A DNA stretch of 64,000 bases from Paenibacillus polymyxa. Lineage in GTDB: Bacteria; Bacillota; Bacilli; Paenibacillales; Paenibacillaceae. The stretch is from positions 620,001 through 684,000 of the forward strand of contig NZ_CP015423.1 of assembly GCF_001719045.1 (NCBI RefSeq), read 5' to 3'. A program made the position numbers and the translations under genes. The notes below the pieces were generated by a model. That model was not told where the DNA came from, ran no database searches, and was given only the letters and a program-made list of their open reading frames with translations. This document shows positions 28,064-35,778 of this stretch, piece after piece (positions within the stretch are counted from its first letter, which is position 1; every line of letters starts with the position of its first letter).

Positions 28064-29269
28064 TTAGCCCTTAATTGCCCCTGCTTTTCGTTCCGCAGCG
28101 TATCCCGTAGACATCGCAATAAACAAACGAACCGCGTTAATCATAGCATCCTCATCAAAATCAAATTTCGGATGATGGTGTGGATAAACTGCTCCTTTAA
28201 CTGGGTTACCCGCTCCTACGAACATGAAGCAACCTGGCACACGTTCCAAATAATACGCAAAATCTTCAGCAGGCATCAGTTTCGACGCTTCCTGTACATT
28301 CTCCTCGCCAAAAACAGATTTTGCTTCATTAAAGAAACGAGATGCTTCATGTGCGTCATTGACAACTGGTGGGTATCCCATAATATAGCGAACCTGTGCT
28401 GTTGTACCGTATGTTGCGGCTGTAAGCTCTGTCACCTCATGCAGTCGCTCCTTCATTACCGTTCGTGTCTCCTCATCAAACGTACGAATCGTCCCACTCA
28501 AGCGACACGTTTCTGCGATCACATTTTGCGCAGAGCCCCCTTGGATGGTTCCCACCGTCAGCACGGCAGGTCGCAAAGGGTCGACTGAACGGCTTACGAT
28601 ACTTTGCAGTTGCATAACAAGAGCTGAACCCGCCACCACACTATCATTAGTGGACTGAGGCATGCCACCATGCCCACCCTTACCTGTGATTTCAATATAA
28701 AAATCGTCTGCCGCCGCCATCAGAGGCCCTGCGCAACTCGCGGCCGTCCCGACCGGAAAAGGTGTCCATAAATGGATGCCATAAATGACATCCACACCTT
28801 CCAATACACCATCCTTTATCACACTGACCGCTCCGCCAGGCAGCAATTCCTCCGCAGGTTGGAACAACAACCGAATTTCTCCTTGCAGCTCGTCCCGGTT
28901 CAGACTAAAATAGTAAGCCGTTCCAAGTAACGCGGATGTATGTCCGTCATGGCCGCAAGCATGCATGGCTCCGTCCACGCTGGAGCGATATTCACATTCC
29001 TTTTCATCTTGAATAGGAAGAGCATCCATATCGGCGCGCAGCATGACGACAGGCCCAGGTTTAGCACCACGAATGGTGCCTACAACACCGTGTCCCCCTA
29101 CCTGACGGCGAATCTCGATTCCCCAACTCTCCAACTTATCCGCTACAAAAGCTGCGGTTTTGCTTTCTTGAAAGGAAATTTCGGGATTCTTATGTAAATG
29201 TCTACGCCATTCCACCATGTTTTCTTGCAAACGATCAAACCAGGTCTCGTCTATCACATGTTGTGTCAT
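28064..29269 (-). CDS. M20-family metallo-amidohydrolase (N-acyl-amino-acid/hippurate hydrolase type)
   Basis: 401 residues starting with WRRHLHKNPEISFQE, then MHACGHDGHTSALLG (metal ligands Cys-His), FQPAEELLPGGA and GKGGHGGMPQSTND in the dimerisation domain, ending with HHPKFDFDEDAM. The cysteine in ACGHDG marks the M20D branch of aminoacylases, which hydrolyse N-acyl amino acids. The exact substrate cannot be told; DapE-like N-acetyl-diaminopimelate deacetylase activity is another option, as this branch includes DapL. GGTGGAG lies 5 bases before ATG. Divergent from the ftsW-like gene. Confidence 0.88.
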   Translation of the reverse strand: MTQHVIDETWFDRLQENMVEWRRHLHKNPEISFQESKTAAFVADKLESWGIEIRRQVGGHGVVGTIRGAKPGPVVMLRADMDALPIQDEKECEYRSSVDGAMHACGHDGHTSALLGTAYYFSLNRDELQGEIRLLFQPAEELLPGGAVSVIKDGVLEGVDVIYGIHLWTPFPVGTAASCAGPLMAAADDFYIEITGKGGHGGMPQSTNDSVVAGSALVMQLQSIVSRSVDPLRPAVLTVGTIQGGSAQNVIAETCRLSGTIRTFDEETRTVMKERLHEVTELTAATYGTTAQVRYIMGYPPVVNDAHEASRFFNEAKSVFGEENVQEASKLMPAEDFAYYLERVPGCFMFVGAGNPVKGAVYPHHHPKFDFDEDAMINAVRLFIAMSTGYAAERKAGAIKG

Positions 29270-29416
29270 TCTGCTCCACCTCTCCTTTTAAAGCATCGGG
29301 CAAGTTCCCGATTAAACATGCAGCGTCACCACGTATGCACCGCTGCTCTCAAGTCTTCATTTTTATCCTATTGTAGCAGATATGGAATTGTTGCGATATC
29401 TGTTGCTCCAGGGAGC

Positions 29417-29445
29417 TTGCAGAAGCCCATCAAACATAATATGAT
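29417..29445 (+). promoter_or_regulatory. Predicted sigma-A promoter of the ftsW-like gene
   Basis: TTGCAG (29417-29422), 17-base spacer, TATGAT (29440-29445), about 70 bases before the start codon. Confidence 0.5.
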
Positions 29446-29518
29446 AAAATGGATAAACGATAAAATGATAACCGTCTGCGAGGAATATACCTTGTGGCGA
29501 ATACCGGGGGAAGCTGAT

Positions 29519-30778
29519 ATGAGAAATACGAAGCCGGAGACTCGAAGAAGAGGCACACCGGATTTCCAATTGCTGATCCTCACTTTGTTACTGGTTGGAT
29601 TCGGTGTAATTATGGTATTTAGCTCCAGCTCCAGCGTAGCTCTGCTGAATAAAGAATACAATTTTGACTCTTTATATTTTGTGAAGCGCCAATCTGCTTT
29701 TGCTGTACTTGGACTTTTTATTATGTTGGTAGCTATGAATATTAAGATGGAAAAATATAAAAAGCTTTTTGTACCTTTGTTTTTTATAACTATATTACTG
29801 CTAATCATCGTTCTTTTTACAGGCTCACTTAACGGCGCAAAAAGCTGGCTCAGGTTTGGTAGTGTTGGCTTCCAGCCAACGGAGCTTGCGAAAATTTCCA
29901 TCATTCTTTACTTATCCGCACTCATCGTCAAAAAAGGAGATCGCTTTAGAGATCTGCGGACTGGCTACATCCCTGTAACAGTCATTGTAGGCTGTGTTGC
30001 AGGACTCATCATGCTTCAACCTGATTTAGGCTCCTGCTTCATTTTGGTTGCCACCAGTGGTCTGATTATTTATGCCGGAGGAGCCAGTGTCAAGCATATT
30101 ACAGCATCAATCGTCCTACTCGTGCTAGGTGCTTCCATCGTATTTGGTATTGGGTCGTTGTTTGGAGGAGATTCTGGAACCACAGATGGACAAGCTGCTG
30201 CCCAGCAAGATTATAAAATCGGGCGCTTTCAAGCCTTTCTTAATCCCGAGAAATATAGACAAGGAACGGGGTACAATCTGGTACAGTCCTTGCAAGCTAT
30301 AGGTGAAGGCGGCTTAAACGGGTCAGGCTTTGGTAAAGGTATTATCAAGCTTCACTATCTTCCTAATTCATTTAATGATTTTATCTTTTCCGTAATCGGT
30401 GAAGAATTCGGATTTATCGGAACAGCCATATTCCTGATGCTATATTTGTATTTCATTTGGCGAGGCATGATCATTGCTCTTCGTTGCCATGATCCGTTCG
30501 GAACGTTGGTAGGCACCGGCATCATGGGTTTGATCGCCATTCAGGCCTTCATTAATATCGGCGGTGTAACCCAAACGATTCCAATCACTGGCGTAACGCT
30601 TCCATTTATCAGCTTTGGTGGCTCCTCCCTACTTGTCATGATGTTTTCCATGGGCATTATGCTCAGTATTTCTCGTGAGAACACCAAACAAGCGGTGCAG
30701 GAACGCACCACAGGGGTAGCTGTCCGTAATGAAGTACCCAATCGCTTTCAAACTCGTAGAACCAACCGTTTTCGCTAA
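29519..30778 (+). CDS. ftsW: SEDS-family peptidoglycan glycosyltransferase, FtsW-like
   Basis: 419 residues with about 10 membrane segments. The C-terminal signature TLPFISFGGSSLLVMM and the region SLQAIGEGGLNGSGFGKGI, PNSFNDFIFSVIGEEFGF are those of FtsW/RodA/SpoVE, which polymerise lipid II. ATG 29519 is chosen because GGGGGAAG precedes it; the frame opens upstream at 29198 within the opposite-strand amidohydrolase, which is artefact. Without its division operon, FtsW, RodA and SpoVE cannot be told apart for certain. It is monocistronic, ended by the hairpin at 30780. Confidence 0.9.
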   Translation: MRNTKPETRRRGTPDFQLLILTLLLVGFGVIMVFSSSSSVALLNKEYNFDSLYFVKRQSAFAVLGLFIMLVAMNIKMEKYKKLFVPLFFITILLLIIVLFTGSLNGAKSWLRFGSVGFQPTELAKISIILYLSALIVKKGDRFRDLRTGYIPVTVIVGCVAGLIMLQPDLGSCFILVATSGLIIYAGGASVKHITASIVLLVLGASIVFGIGSLFGGDSGTTDGQAAAQQDYKIGRFQAFLNPEKYRQGTGYNLVQSLQAIGEGGLNGSGFGKGIIKLHYLPNSFNDFIFSVIGEEFGFIGTAIFLMLYLYFIWRGMIIALRCHDPFGTLVGTGIMGLIAIQAFINIGGVTQTIPITGVTLPFISFGGSSLLVMMFSMGIMLSISRENTKQAVQERTTGVAVRNEVPNRFQTRRTNRFR

Positions 30779-30779
30779 A

Positions 30780-30828
30780 AAAAGAACTTCCAAGGACCAC
30801 TTACAACGGTGGCTTTGGAAGTTCTTTT
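30780..30828 (+). terminator. Intrinsic terminator of the ftsW-like gene
   Basis: AAGAACTTCCAA and TTGGAAGTTCTT arms with an inner CCAC/GGTG pair, followed by TTTTGG. It begins right after the stop codon. Confidence 0.88.
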
Positions 30829-30884
30829 GGTTATGTATAAAATACGAGAGCCCTCTGCAAAAATGGCTATACTGTTGATTCCCA

Positions 30885-30928
30885 AAACGAAAACTGGCGA
30901 TTCTATAACCACCAGTTTTCGTGTTTTA
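30885..30928. terminator. Bidirectional terminator after the Asp23 gene
   Basis: ACGAAAACTGG and CCAGTTTTCGT, 11-bp perfect stem, 13-base loop, with T-rich flanks on both strands. It lies about 80 bases past the minus-strand stop at 31004. Confidence 0.7.
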
Positions 30929-31003
30929 TTCGGGTTATCCCACGGAATTCCCCGACGTGTATACAATTGGTTAAAAATATCAATTTGTCGGTTCCTGATT
31001 CTT

Positions 31004-31369
31004 TTACACTGCGTCGTCCTTGAACGCGACACCTTCCACTTTTACGTTCACTTCCACGACCCGCAAACCCGTCATACTTTCGACGGCTTCTCGCACATTT
31101 TGCTGAAGAATTCGGGACACCTCATGAATAGGTGTTTCGTAGAGCACGATAATACGTAGATCAATGGCAGCTTCCAGCTGTCCAACCTCCACTGATACGC
31201 CTTTTTGTACATTTTTACCACTCAGCCTTTTGGCCCAGCCTTCCGATAAACCGCCTGACATTGCAGCAATGCCCGGTGTCTCTAATGCGGCCATCCCGGC
31301 AATTTTACCTACGACATCGTTGGAAATCTTGATGTTTCCTGCTTCCAGTTGTTGAATTTGCTCTGCCAT
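31004..31369 (-). CDS. Asp23/Gls24 family envelope stress-response protein
   Basis: 121 residues. KISNDVVGKIAGMAALETPGI and LRIIVLYETPIHEVSRILQQNV are the family core (DUF322). The B. subtilis relatives YqhY and YloU are cytoplasmic, YqhY being tied to fatty-acid synthesis control, while staphylococcal Asp23 is membrane-tethered. Which role applies here is unknown. GGGGGACATAGGTC lies before ATG. Monocistronic and divergent from the antiporter gene. Confidence 0.87.
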   Translation of the reverse strand: MAEQIQQLEAGNIKISNDVVGKIAGMAALETPGIAAMSGGLSEGWAKRLSGKNVQKGVSVEVGQLEAAIDLRIIVLYETPIHEVSRILQQNVREAVESMTGLRVVEVNVKVEGVAFKDDAV

Positions 31370-31462
31370 GACCTATGTCCCCCTTCATCATCCATCCTTT
31401 ATTTGTATTGTAAAGCCTCAGCCACTCCAAATGCAAACCCTACGTATGAAAAACAACTTTCG

Positions 31463-31491
31463 TTTACAACCTATATCATTTTGGGTATATT
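31463..31491 (+). promoter_or_regulatory. Predicted sigma-A promoter of the Ca2+/H+ antiporter
   Basis: TTTACA (31463-31468), 17-base spacer, TATATT (31486-31491); each box matches the consensus at five of six positions. The start codon is 73 bases downstream. Confidence 0.6.
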
Positions 31492-31564
31492 AATTTAGAA
31501 AATCCATACAAGTGACAGCTTTCGCCAAACTTGTACACATCTATTGATATCGAGGTGCTCTTCA

Positions 31565-32635
31565 TTGAAAAAATGGTTATCTCCCGCTTTGCTCATAGCG
31601 ACATTTGCTCTTAGCGCAGTCGCTCATTACACCCATTGGAATGCTATAGCCCAATTTGTCATTTGTGCAATTTCTGTTGTATTCGTAGCCGGTTTTCTCG
31701 GCAGGGCGACCGAAAGTGTCGCGCATTATGCTGGCCAACGTCTAGGTGGGTTCTTAAATGCCACCTTTGGTAATGCAGCCGAACTGATCATCGCCATCTT
31801 TCTCGTTAAAGAAGGTCTTTACGATATGGTAAAGGCCAGTCTTACCGGTTCCATCATCGGTAATCTGCTGCTGGTGCTCGGAGCAAGTCTGTTCGCAGGC
31901 GGTTTGAAGTACAAAGTGCAAAATTTCAATATATCGCTGGCTGGATTAAGTGGTTCTCTGATGATTGTGGCTGTTATTGCCTTGTTCGTTCCAGCTGTCT
32001 TTCTGAACACACACGTTATCACGGATAACGAATCAGATACGCTCAGCCTGATTGTCGCAGGCACGCTCATTGTCGCGTATATTGCGTGGCTTATTTTCTC
32101 TATGATTACGCATAAGGACTATTTAGCTGACGTGACCGAACAAAAAGATGAAGAATTGCCACATGAGCATGCCCCTGTGTGGTCCAGAAACAAATCCATT
32201 GCCTATTTGGTACTCGCTACCGTCATGGTCGCTTTTGTCAGCGAATGGCTGGTAGGTACACTGGAGGTGTTTACGACCCAATTTGGGCTCAGCGAATTGT
32301 TTGTAGGTGCCTTCCTCGTCGCTATTATTGGTAATGCAGCCGAACATAGCGCTGCTATTTTACTGGCGATGAAAAACAAAATCGGTGCATCGGTCGAAAT
32401 AGCTGTCGGCAGCAGTTTGCAAATTGCGCTATTTGTTGCCCCTGTGCTGATTTTTGTCAGTTACTTTATGGGAAACACGATGAATATTGTTTTCACCACT
32501 ATTGAGCTGGTCGCCATTGCTGTCGCTGTATTTATCGCCAAATCCATCACCCAGGACGGCTCAACCAACTGGTATGAGGGACTCATGCTACTGGTAGTGT
32601 ATGTATTGTTAGGTGTCTCCTTCTTCCTTGTGTAG
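31565..32635 (+). CDS. chaA: Ca2+/H+ antiporter, CaCA superfamily (ChaA/YfkE type)
   Basis: 356 residues, 11 membrane segments with the duplicated alpha repeats: GFLNATFGNAAELIIAIFLV and AIIGNAAEHSAAILLAM, the GNAAE motifs holding the ion-binding glutamates. An acidic/His loop (EQKDEELPHEHAPVW) splits the halves. It exports Ca2+ in exchange for protons. The TTG at 31565 is the start, since GAGGTG lies 7 bases before it; the frame is open to 31544. With the Ca2+ ATPase frameshifted at 15100-17900, this may be the main Ca2+ exporter visible here. Confidence 0.9.
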   Translation: MKKWLSPALLIATFALSAVAHYTHWNAIAQFVICAISVVFVAGFLGRATESVAHYAGQRLGGFLNATFGNAAELIIAIFLVKEGLYDMVKASLTGSIIGNLLLVLGASLFAGGLKYKVQNFNISLAGLSGSLMIVAVIALFVPAVFLNTHVITDNESDTLSLIVAGTLIVAYIAWLIFSMITHKDYLADVTEQKDEELPHEHAPVWSRNKSIAYLVLATVMVAFVSEWLVGTLEVFTTQFGLSELFVGAFLVAIIGNAAEHSAAILLAMKNKIGASVEIAVGSSLQIALFVAPVLIFVSYFMGNTMNIVFTTIELVAIAVAVFIAKSITQDGSTNWYEGLMLLVVYVLLGVSFFLV

Positions 32636-32650
32636 CTTTTAAGGTTTTAA

Positions 32651-32712
32651 AATGTGCATTAGGATGGTGGAAGGGCGAGGCGCTTTTGCCATCCTAATGG
32701 AACATTTTTTTT
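32651..32712 (+). terminator. Intrinsic terminator of the Ca2+/H+ antiporter gene
   Basis: AATGT-GCATTAGGATGG pairs with CCATCCTAATGGA-ACATT, followed by a run of eight T. Confidence 0.85.
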
Positions 32713-32728
32713 AAAAAAGGCATCAAAA

Positions 32729-32758
32729 AAAGCATGCTCTCAAACTCCGCATGCTCTC
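32729..32758 (-). terminator. Intrinsic terminator of ylaN
   Basis: Minus-strand AGCATGC and GCATGCT arms with a 12-base loop, followed by seven T; 20 bases past the ylaN stop. Confidence 0.75.
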
Positions 32759-32776
32759 ATCAATTCAACCGTCTTC

Positions 32777-33067
32777 CTAATTGGCCTTATTATTCATGGC
32801 CTCATATAGAATAGCCAGATTGCGTTCCAGCTCACTGACCAGCTGTTTACCTACCATTTCCGGAAGAAGTCCAGCGCGAACCGCAAAATCCACTTCCTTG
32901 GAAAATCCGTACATCTGAGTATCCAGCACTTCCTCATAGAGAGGGCAATAACGGGTTGCCAGATTCTCCATCTGTACTTCAATAAGCTTCTTTATTTTAT
33001 CTGCATCTTCCTGAAGCAGATTAATAGCCTTGATATTCAATTGTTCCTGCAAATCAGATGAAGTCAT
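32777..33067 (-). CDS. ylaN: YlaN family protein (DUF1507), Fur-linked iron regulator
   Basis: 96 residues: ALELL-like [20 protein letters not shown] followed by [27 protein letters not shown], nearly identical in pattern to B. subtilis YlaN. The family is essential in low iron and recent work in Staphylococcus and Bacillus indicates that it binds Fe(II) and relieves Fur repression; the role here is by homology. ATG 33067 is chosen because GGGGGGAAG precedes it. Confidence 0.9.
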   Translation of the reverse strand: MTSSDLQEQLNIKAINLLQEDADKIKKLIEVQMENLATRYCPLYEEVLDTQMYGFSKEVDFAVRAGLLPEMVGKQLVSELERNLAILYEAMNNKAN

Positions 33068-33152
33068 GGATTCTTCCCCCCTATGTCTCAATGTCGCACA
33101 AGACGTCCTATCCTTAATATTAGACCAAATTGCAGGCTAATACAAGAACCTG

Positions 33153-33194
33153 ACAAAAAAAGCATCCCTACAGTTACAGGTAGGGATGCTTTTG
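33153..33194 (-). terminator. Intrinsic terminator of the HPr-like gene
   Basis: AAGCATCCCTAC and GTAGGGATGCTT, 12-bp perfect stem, 8-base loop, seven T on the minus strand. It lies 15 bases past the stop at 33209. Confidence 0.88.
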
Positions 33195-33208
33195 CTTCAA
33201 GAATAAAG

Positions 33209-33451
33209 TTAGCTGGCTACTGAAATATGAAGTCCGTGCTTCTCGAATACCTCGATGATCGCTTTCTTAGCTTCCTCCGCATCTGGTCCATGAACGTGTA
33301 GTTCATAGCTATGGCTGCTGACTAGGGTCGTAAACAAGCCCAGTATACTTTTCACATCAATATACTTATTTTCGGAATGAAGGACGATGGAAGAGGTGAA
33401 CTTGCTCGCCGTCTGTGCAATTTCAACAACCGCCGCGTTATTATTGGACAT
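33209..33451 (-). CDS. HPr-fold protein lacking the phosphorylatable histidine (Crh-like paralogue)
   Basis: 80 residues. QTASKFTSSIVLHSENKYID followed by VKSILGLFTTLV aligns with HPr (QTASKFDADVNLEYNGKTVN, LKSIMGVMSLGI). The serine of VKSILG (Ser35 here) matches regulatory Ser46, the HPrK target. The N-terminal strand and the active-site segment TGIHARPAT are missing: the protein begins MSNNNAAVVEIAQ, so there is no His15 equivalent. It thus cannot pass phosphate to sugars but could, like Crh, serve as a CcpA co-effector. ATG 33451 has GAGGGA before it. A cre-like site lies in its predicted promoter. Monocistronic. Confidence 0.75.
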   Translation of the reverse strand: MSNNNAAVVEIAQTASKFTSSIVLHSENKYIDVKSILGLFTTLVSSHSYELHVHGPDAEEAKKAIIEVFEKHGLHISVAS

Positions 33452-33499
33452 AGAGATCCCTCGCTTTACTGAATTGTCATGTATCGTTACTCCCCCATA

Positions 33500-33528
33500 A
33501 TAATACATTGAAATCGCTTTCTCAGCAA
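33500..33528 (-). promoter_or_regulatory. Predicted promoter of the HPr-like gene with a cre-like site in the spacer
   Basis: Minus strand: TTGCTG (33528-33523), 17 bases, TATTAT (33505-33500). The bases 33522-33509 read AGAAAGCGATTTCA; its complement TGAAATCGCTTTCT fits the CcpA operator TGWAANCGNTNWCA except for the last base. An operator between the boxes would suit CcpA repression. Confidence 0.5.
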
Positions 33529-33540
33529 GAACGGATATCG

Positions 33541-34656
33541 TTATTTTAAATTCTCAGGGTTTAATGGCTCCAGCTCAGGCAGTACAAAGATGCCGTCTTT
33601 ACGAATCAAAACATCGTCAAAATAAATTTCACCACCGCCATATTCTGGACGCTGTATCAACACCAAATCCCAGTGGATCGATGAACGATTACCGTTATCC
33701 GCTGTTTCATAAGCTTGACCCGGTGTAAAATGCAAGCTGCCGGCGATTTTCTCGTCAAACAAAATATCCTTCATTGGATGTAAAATGTGCGGATTAAATC
33801 CGATGGCAAACTCGCCAATATAACGTGCTCCCTCGTCAGAATCGAGAATATCATTCAGCCGCTTCGTATCGTTACTCGTCGCTTCCACGATCTTACCATT
33901 TTCAAAACGGAATTTAACATTTTCAAAAGTAATACCATTATACAGGGTTTGTGCATTATAGCTGATAGTTCCGTTAACGGAATCACGTACAGGCGCGCTG
34001 TATACTTCGCCATCCGGGATATTGCATTGACCTGAACACTTGATAGCTCCGATTTGCTTAATAGAGAAATTCAAATCCGTACCCGGTCCGCTGATCCGTA
34101 CCTTGTCCGTCCGATTCATCAGGTCTGCCAATGCATCTTGAGCTTTGTCCATTTTTGCATAATCCAGATTACACACATCGAAATAAAAATCTTCGAACGC
34201 TTCTGTGCTGATATTTGCCAATTGAGCCATGCTGTCATTCGGATAACGCAGCACTACCCATTTAGTGTGTTTCACCCGTTGTTCGCTATGTACCGCATGC
34301 TGATAAATGGAATTATACATTTTCATTTTATCTTCCGGCACATCTGACAGATCATTTACATTTTCACCTGCACGAATTCCGATGTAGCAGTGCATTTGCT
34401 TCATCCGGTTAAGGTCAATCTCAGCCCAGGTCTCCAGCATCTCCTTTGTCGCGTGACGAAGCATGGCGCTCTGTACCTTACGGTCTGTAAGTTGTACAAA
34501 AACATTTCCACCTTTTTTACCAACTTCATGAATGACGGCGTTAAGCAAGTCGCGCTCTGTACCAATCATTTCGATCAATACATTTTCTCCAGGCTGCACT
34601 TCAACAGAGTAACCGACCAGATTTTCTGCCAGCTTAAGTATTCTAGGATCTTTCAT
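33541..34656 (-). CDS. M29-family metallo-aminopeptidase (AmpS/PepS type)
   Basis: 371 residues starting RILKLAENLVGYSVEVQPGE, with TDLNFSIKQ, IPDGEVYSAPVRDSVNG (acidic metal ligand) and EFAIGFNPHI, HFTPGQAYE, SSIHWDLVLI (His/Asp ligands). Family M29 removes N-terminal residues with a broad range, using two cobalt or zinc ions. ATG 34656 is chosen because AAGGAGA lies 9 bases before it. No other peptidase gene is beside it. Confidence 0.9.
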   Translation of the reverse strand: MKDPRILKLAENLVGYSVEVQPGENVLIEMIGTERDLLNAVIHEVGKKGGNVFVQLTDRKVQSAMLRHATKEMLETWAEIDLNRMKQMHCYIGIRAGENVNDLSDVPEDKMKMYNSIYQHAVHSEQRVKHTKWVVLRYPNDSMAQLANISTEAFEDFYFDVCNLDYAKMDKAQDALADLMNRTDKVRISGPGTDLNFSIKQIGAIKCSGQCNIPDGEVYSAPVRDSVNGTISYNAQTLYNGITFENVKFRFENGKIVEATSNDTKRLNDILDSDEGARYIGEFAIGFNPHILHPMKDILFDEKIAGSLHFTPGQAYETADNGNRSSIHWDLVLIQRPEYGGGEIYFDDVLIRKDGIFVLPELEPLNPENLK

Positions 34657-34732
34657 GTAGTGTCTCTCCTTCTCTATTTCATTCTTTTTGAACAATGGTT
34701 AATTCAAAATTCATTGTATCATGCCCGCCACG

Positions 34733-35581
34733 TTACTTGTAGTCCTTAAAAGTAACTCTGGTTATCAAAGCCTCTTGATGCAGTTCTTCATTCGCTCCTT
34801 GTCGGGAAATCCTGCATTCCGATGAAAGCTTTAAGGGTAAACCTGTTTGGCGATCTATGGTCAGATGATACACAGTACGCACAATGGATTGCTCCAGCTG
34901 GTTGCTCATATCCTCACAACTTTGTGCCCATATTTGGCTCAACTTCTTTTGCAGTTCTCGATTCGTTCCTGTATGCTGCGTTTTTAATATCCCGTTTTGA
35001 GGGTTTAAAGTATTCATTTCTTTTATTAAACGATCTTTCAACCAGCGCTTTGCCGAAGCAGATTCCGGTTCAATCCTCAACACCCAAGTTCCCCGGGCAG
35101 CTCCCGTTTCCATACGAATGCTCTTATTCAGTGTATTTAATTCCTCAAGCTCCTGAATCGGATTGAAGCGATTTAACATACCATTTCCAACCAGAGGGGG
35201 ATAACCGGATGTCAGCGCAACCCATTTTCCACTCTGACGAAGAAAACGTTCTTGTGTAACATCATGCTCGGACTTACCTTGTTGCAGAGCTGCGTAGCCA
35301 CCTTGCTTACGAAAAGCCACTGCAGAGCCCCAGTGCATGGTCAATTCATCGTGATTTCTTAGCCTACCGCGATATTCAAACTGCTTATTCGTCGGCAGAC
35401 CACTGTCAGCTCTAATTGCAGTCCGTCCAGTAAACGTTACCATCTCTTTGCCGGCCATTCCTGCAACAGCTCTCTTAAAAATCTGCTCAGGAGTATATTG
35501 TCGATCCAGTGCACAACCACTTAACACACCTATTACAAGGAACACACAAACCTGCATCACCCATTGCTTTCTCCAATACAT
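34733..35581 (-). CDS. Lipoprotein of unknown function
   Basis: 282 residues. N-terminus WRKQWVMQ, hydrophobic VCVFLVIGV and lipobox LSGC with Cys23, so it is lipid-anchored on the outside of the membrane. The mature part has FTGRTAIRADSGLPTNKQFEYRG-like beta segments (residues about 50-110) and TVYHLTIDRQTGLPLKLSSE near the end, reminiscent of LolA/sporulation-type lipoproteins that carry fatty chains, but I cannot assign a family. It lies between the aminopeptidase and the GGDEF gene without a coupled neighbour. Confidence 0.72.
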   Translation of the reverse strand: MYWRKQWVMQVCVFLVIGVLSGCALDRQYTPEQIFKRAVAGMAGKEMVTFTGRTAIRADSGLPTNKQFEYRGRLRNHDELTMHWGSAVAFRKQGGYAALQQGKSEHDVTQERFLRQSGKWVALTSGYPPLVGNGMLNRFNPIQELEELNTLNKSIRMETGAARGTWVLRIEPESASAKRWLKDRLIKEMNTLNPQNGILKTQHTGTNRELQKKLSQIWAQSCEDMSNQLEQSIVRTVYHLTIDRQTGLPLKLSSECRISRQGANEELHQEALITRVTFKDYK

Positions 35582-35743
35582 CCATCATCCGTCCTATCCT
35601 GAACATAACTGTACTCATGAGCAATAAGCCTGCTTCAAGGCAGTTATGCTACCTGGTTCACTTTATCGTGTTTTCCCTATAATTCAATCATACACACGAT
35701 ATAGCTACGTCTAGGATTACCTGTCTGCAATGGGTTATGCAAG

Positions 35744-35778
35744 ACAAAAAGAGAACATTCCCTATGGAATATTCTCTA
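35744..35778 (-). terminator. Terminator overlapping the stop codon of the GGDEF gene
   Basis: Minus-strand AGAGAATATTCC and GGAATGTTCTCT form the stem, followed by TTTTTGTC. The TAG stop (35778-35776) reaches into the first arm. Confidence 0.75.

Noticed and set aside
27554..28588. Plus-strand open frame of 344 codons
   Set aside because: It lies opposite the CBS and M20 amidohydrolase genes, shows no domain, is rich in His/Arg/Cys as expected of an antisense shadow, and has no ribosome-binding site.
29198..29518. N-terminal extension of the ftsW-like frame by 107 codons
   Set aside because: It overlaps the opposite-strand amidohydrolase and its control region, while the ATG at 29519 has a good ribosome-binding site and the family start.
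31370..31564. Mn2+/Ca2+ riboswitch (yybP-ykoY) before the Ca2+/H+ antiporter
   Set aside because: The leader from the predicted promoter is only about 70 bases and lacks the conserved core.
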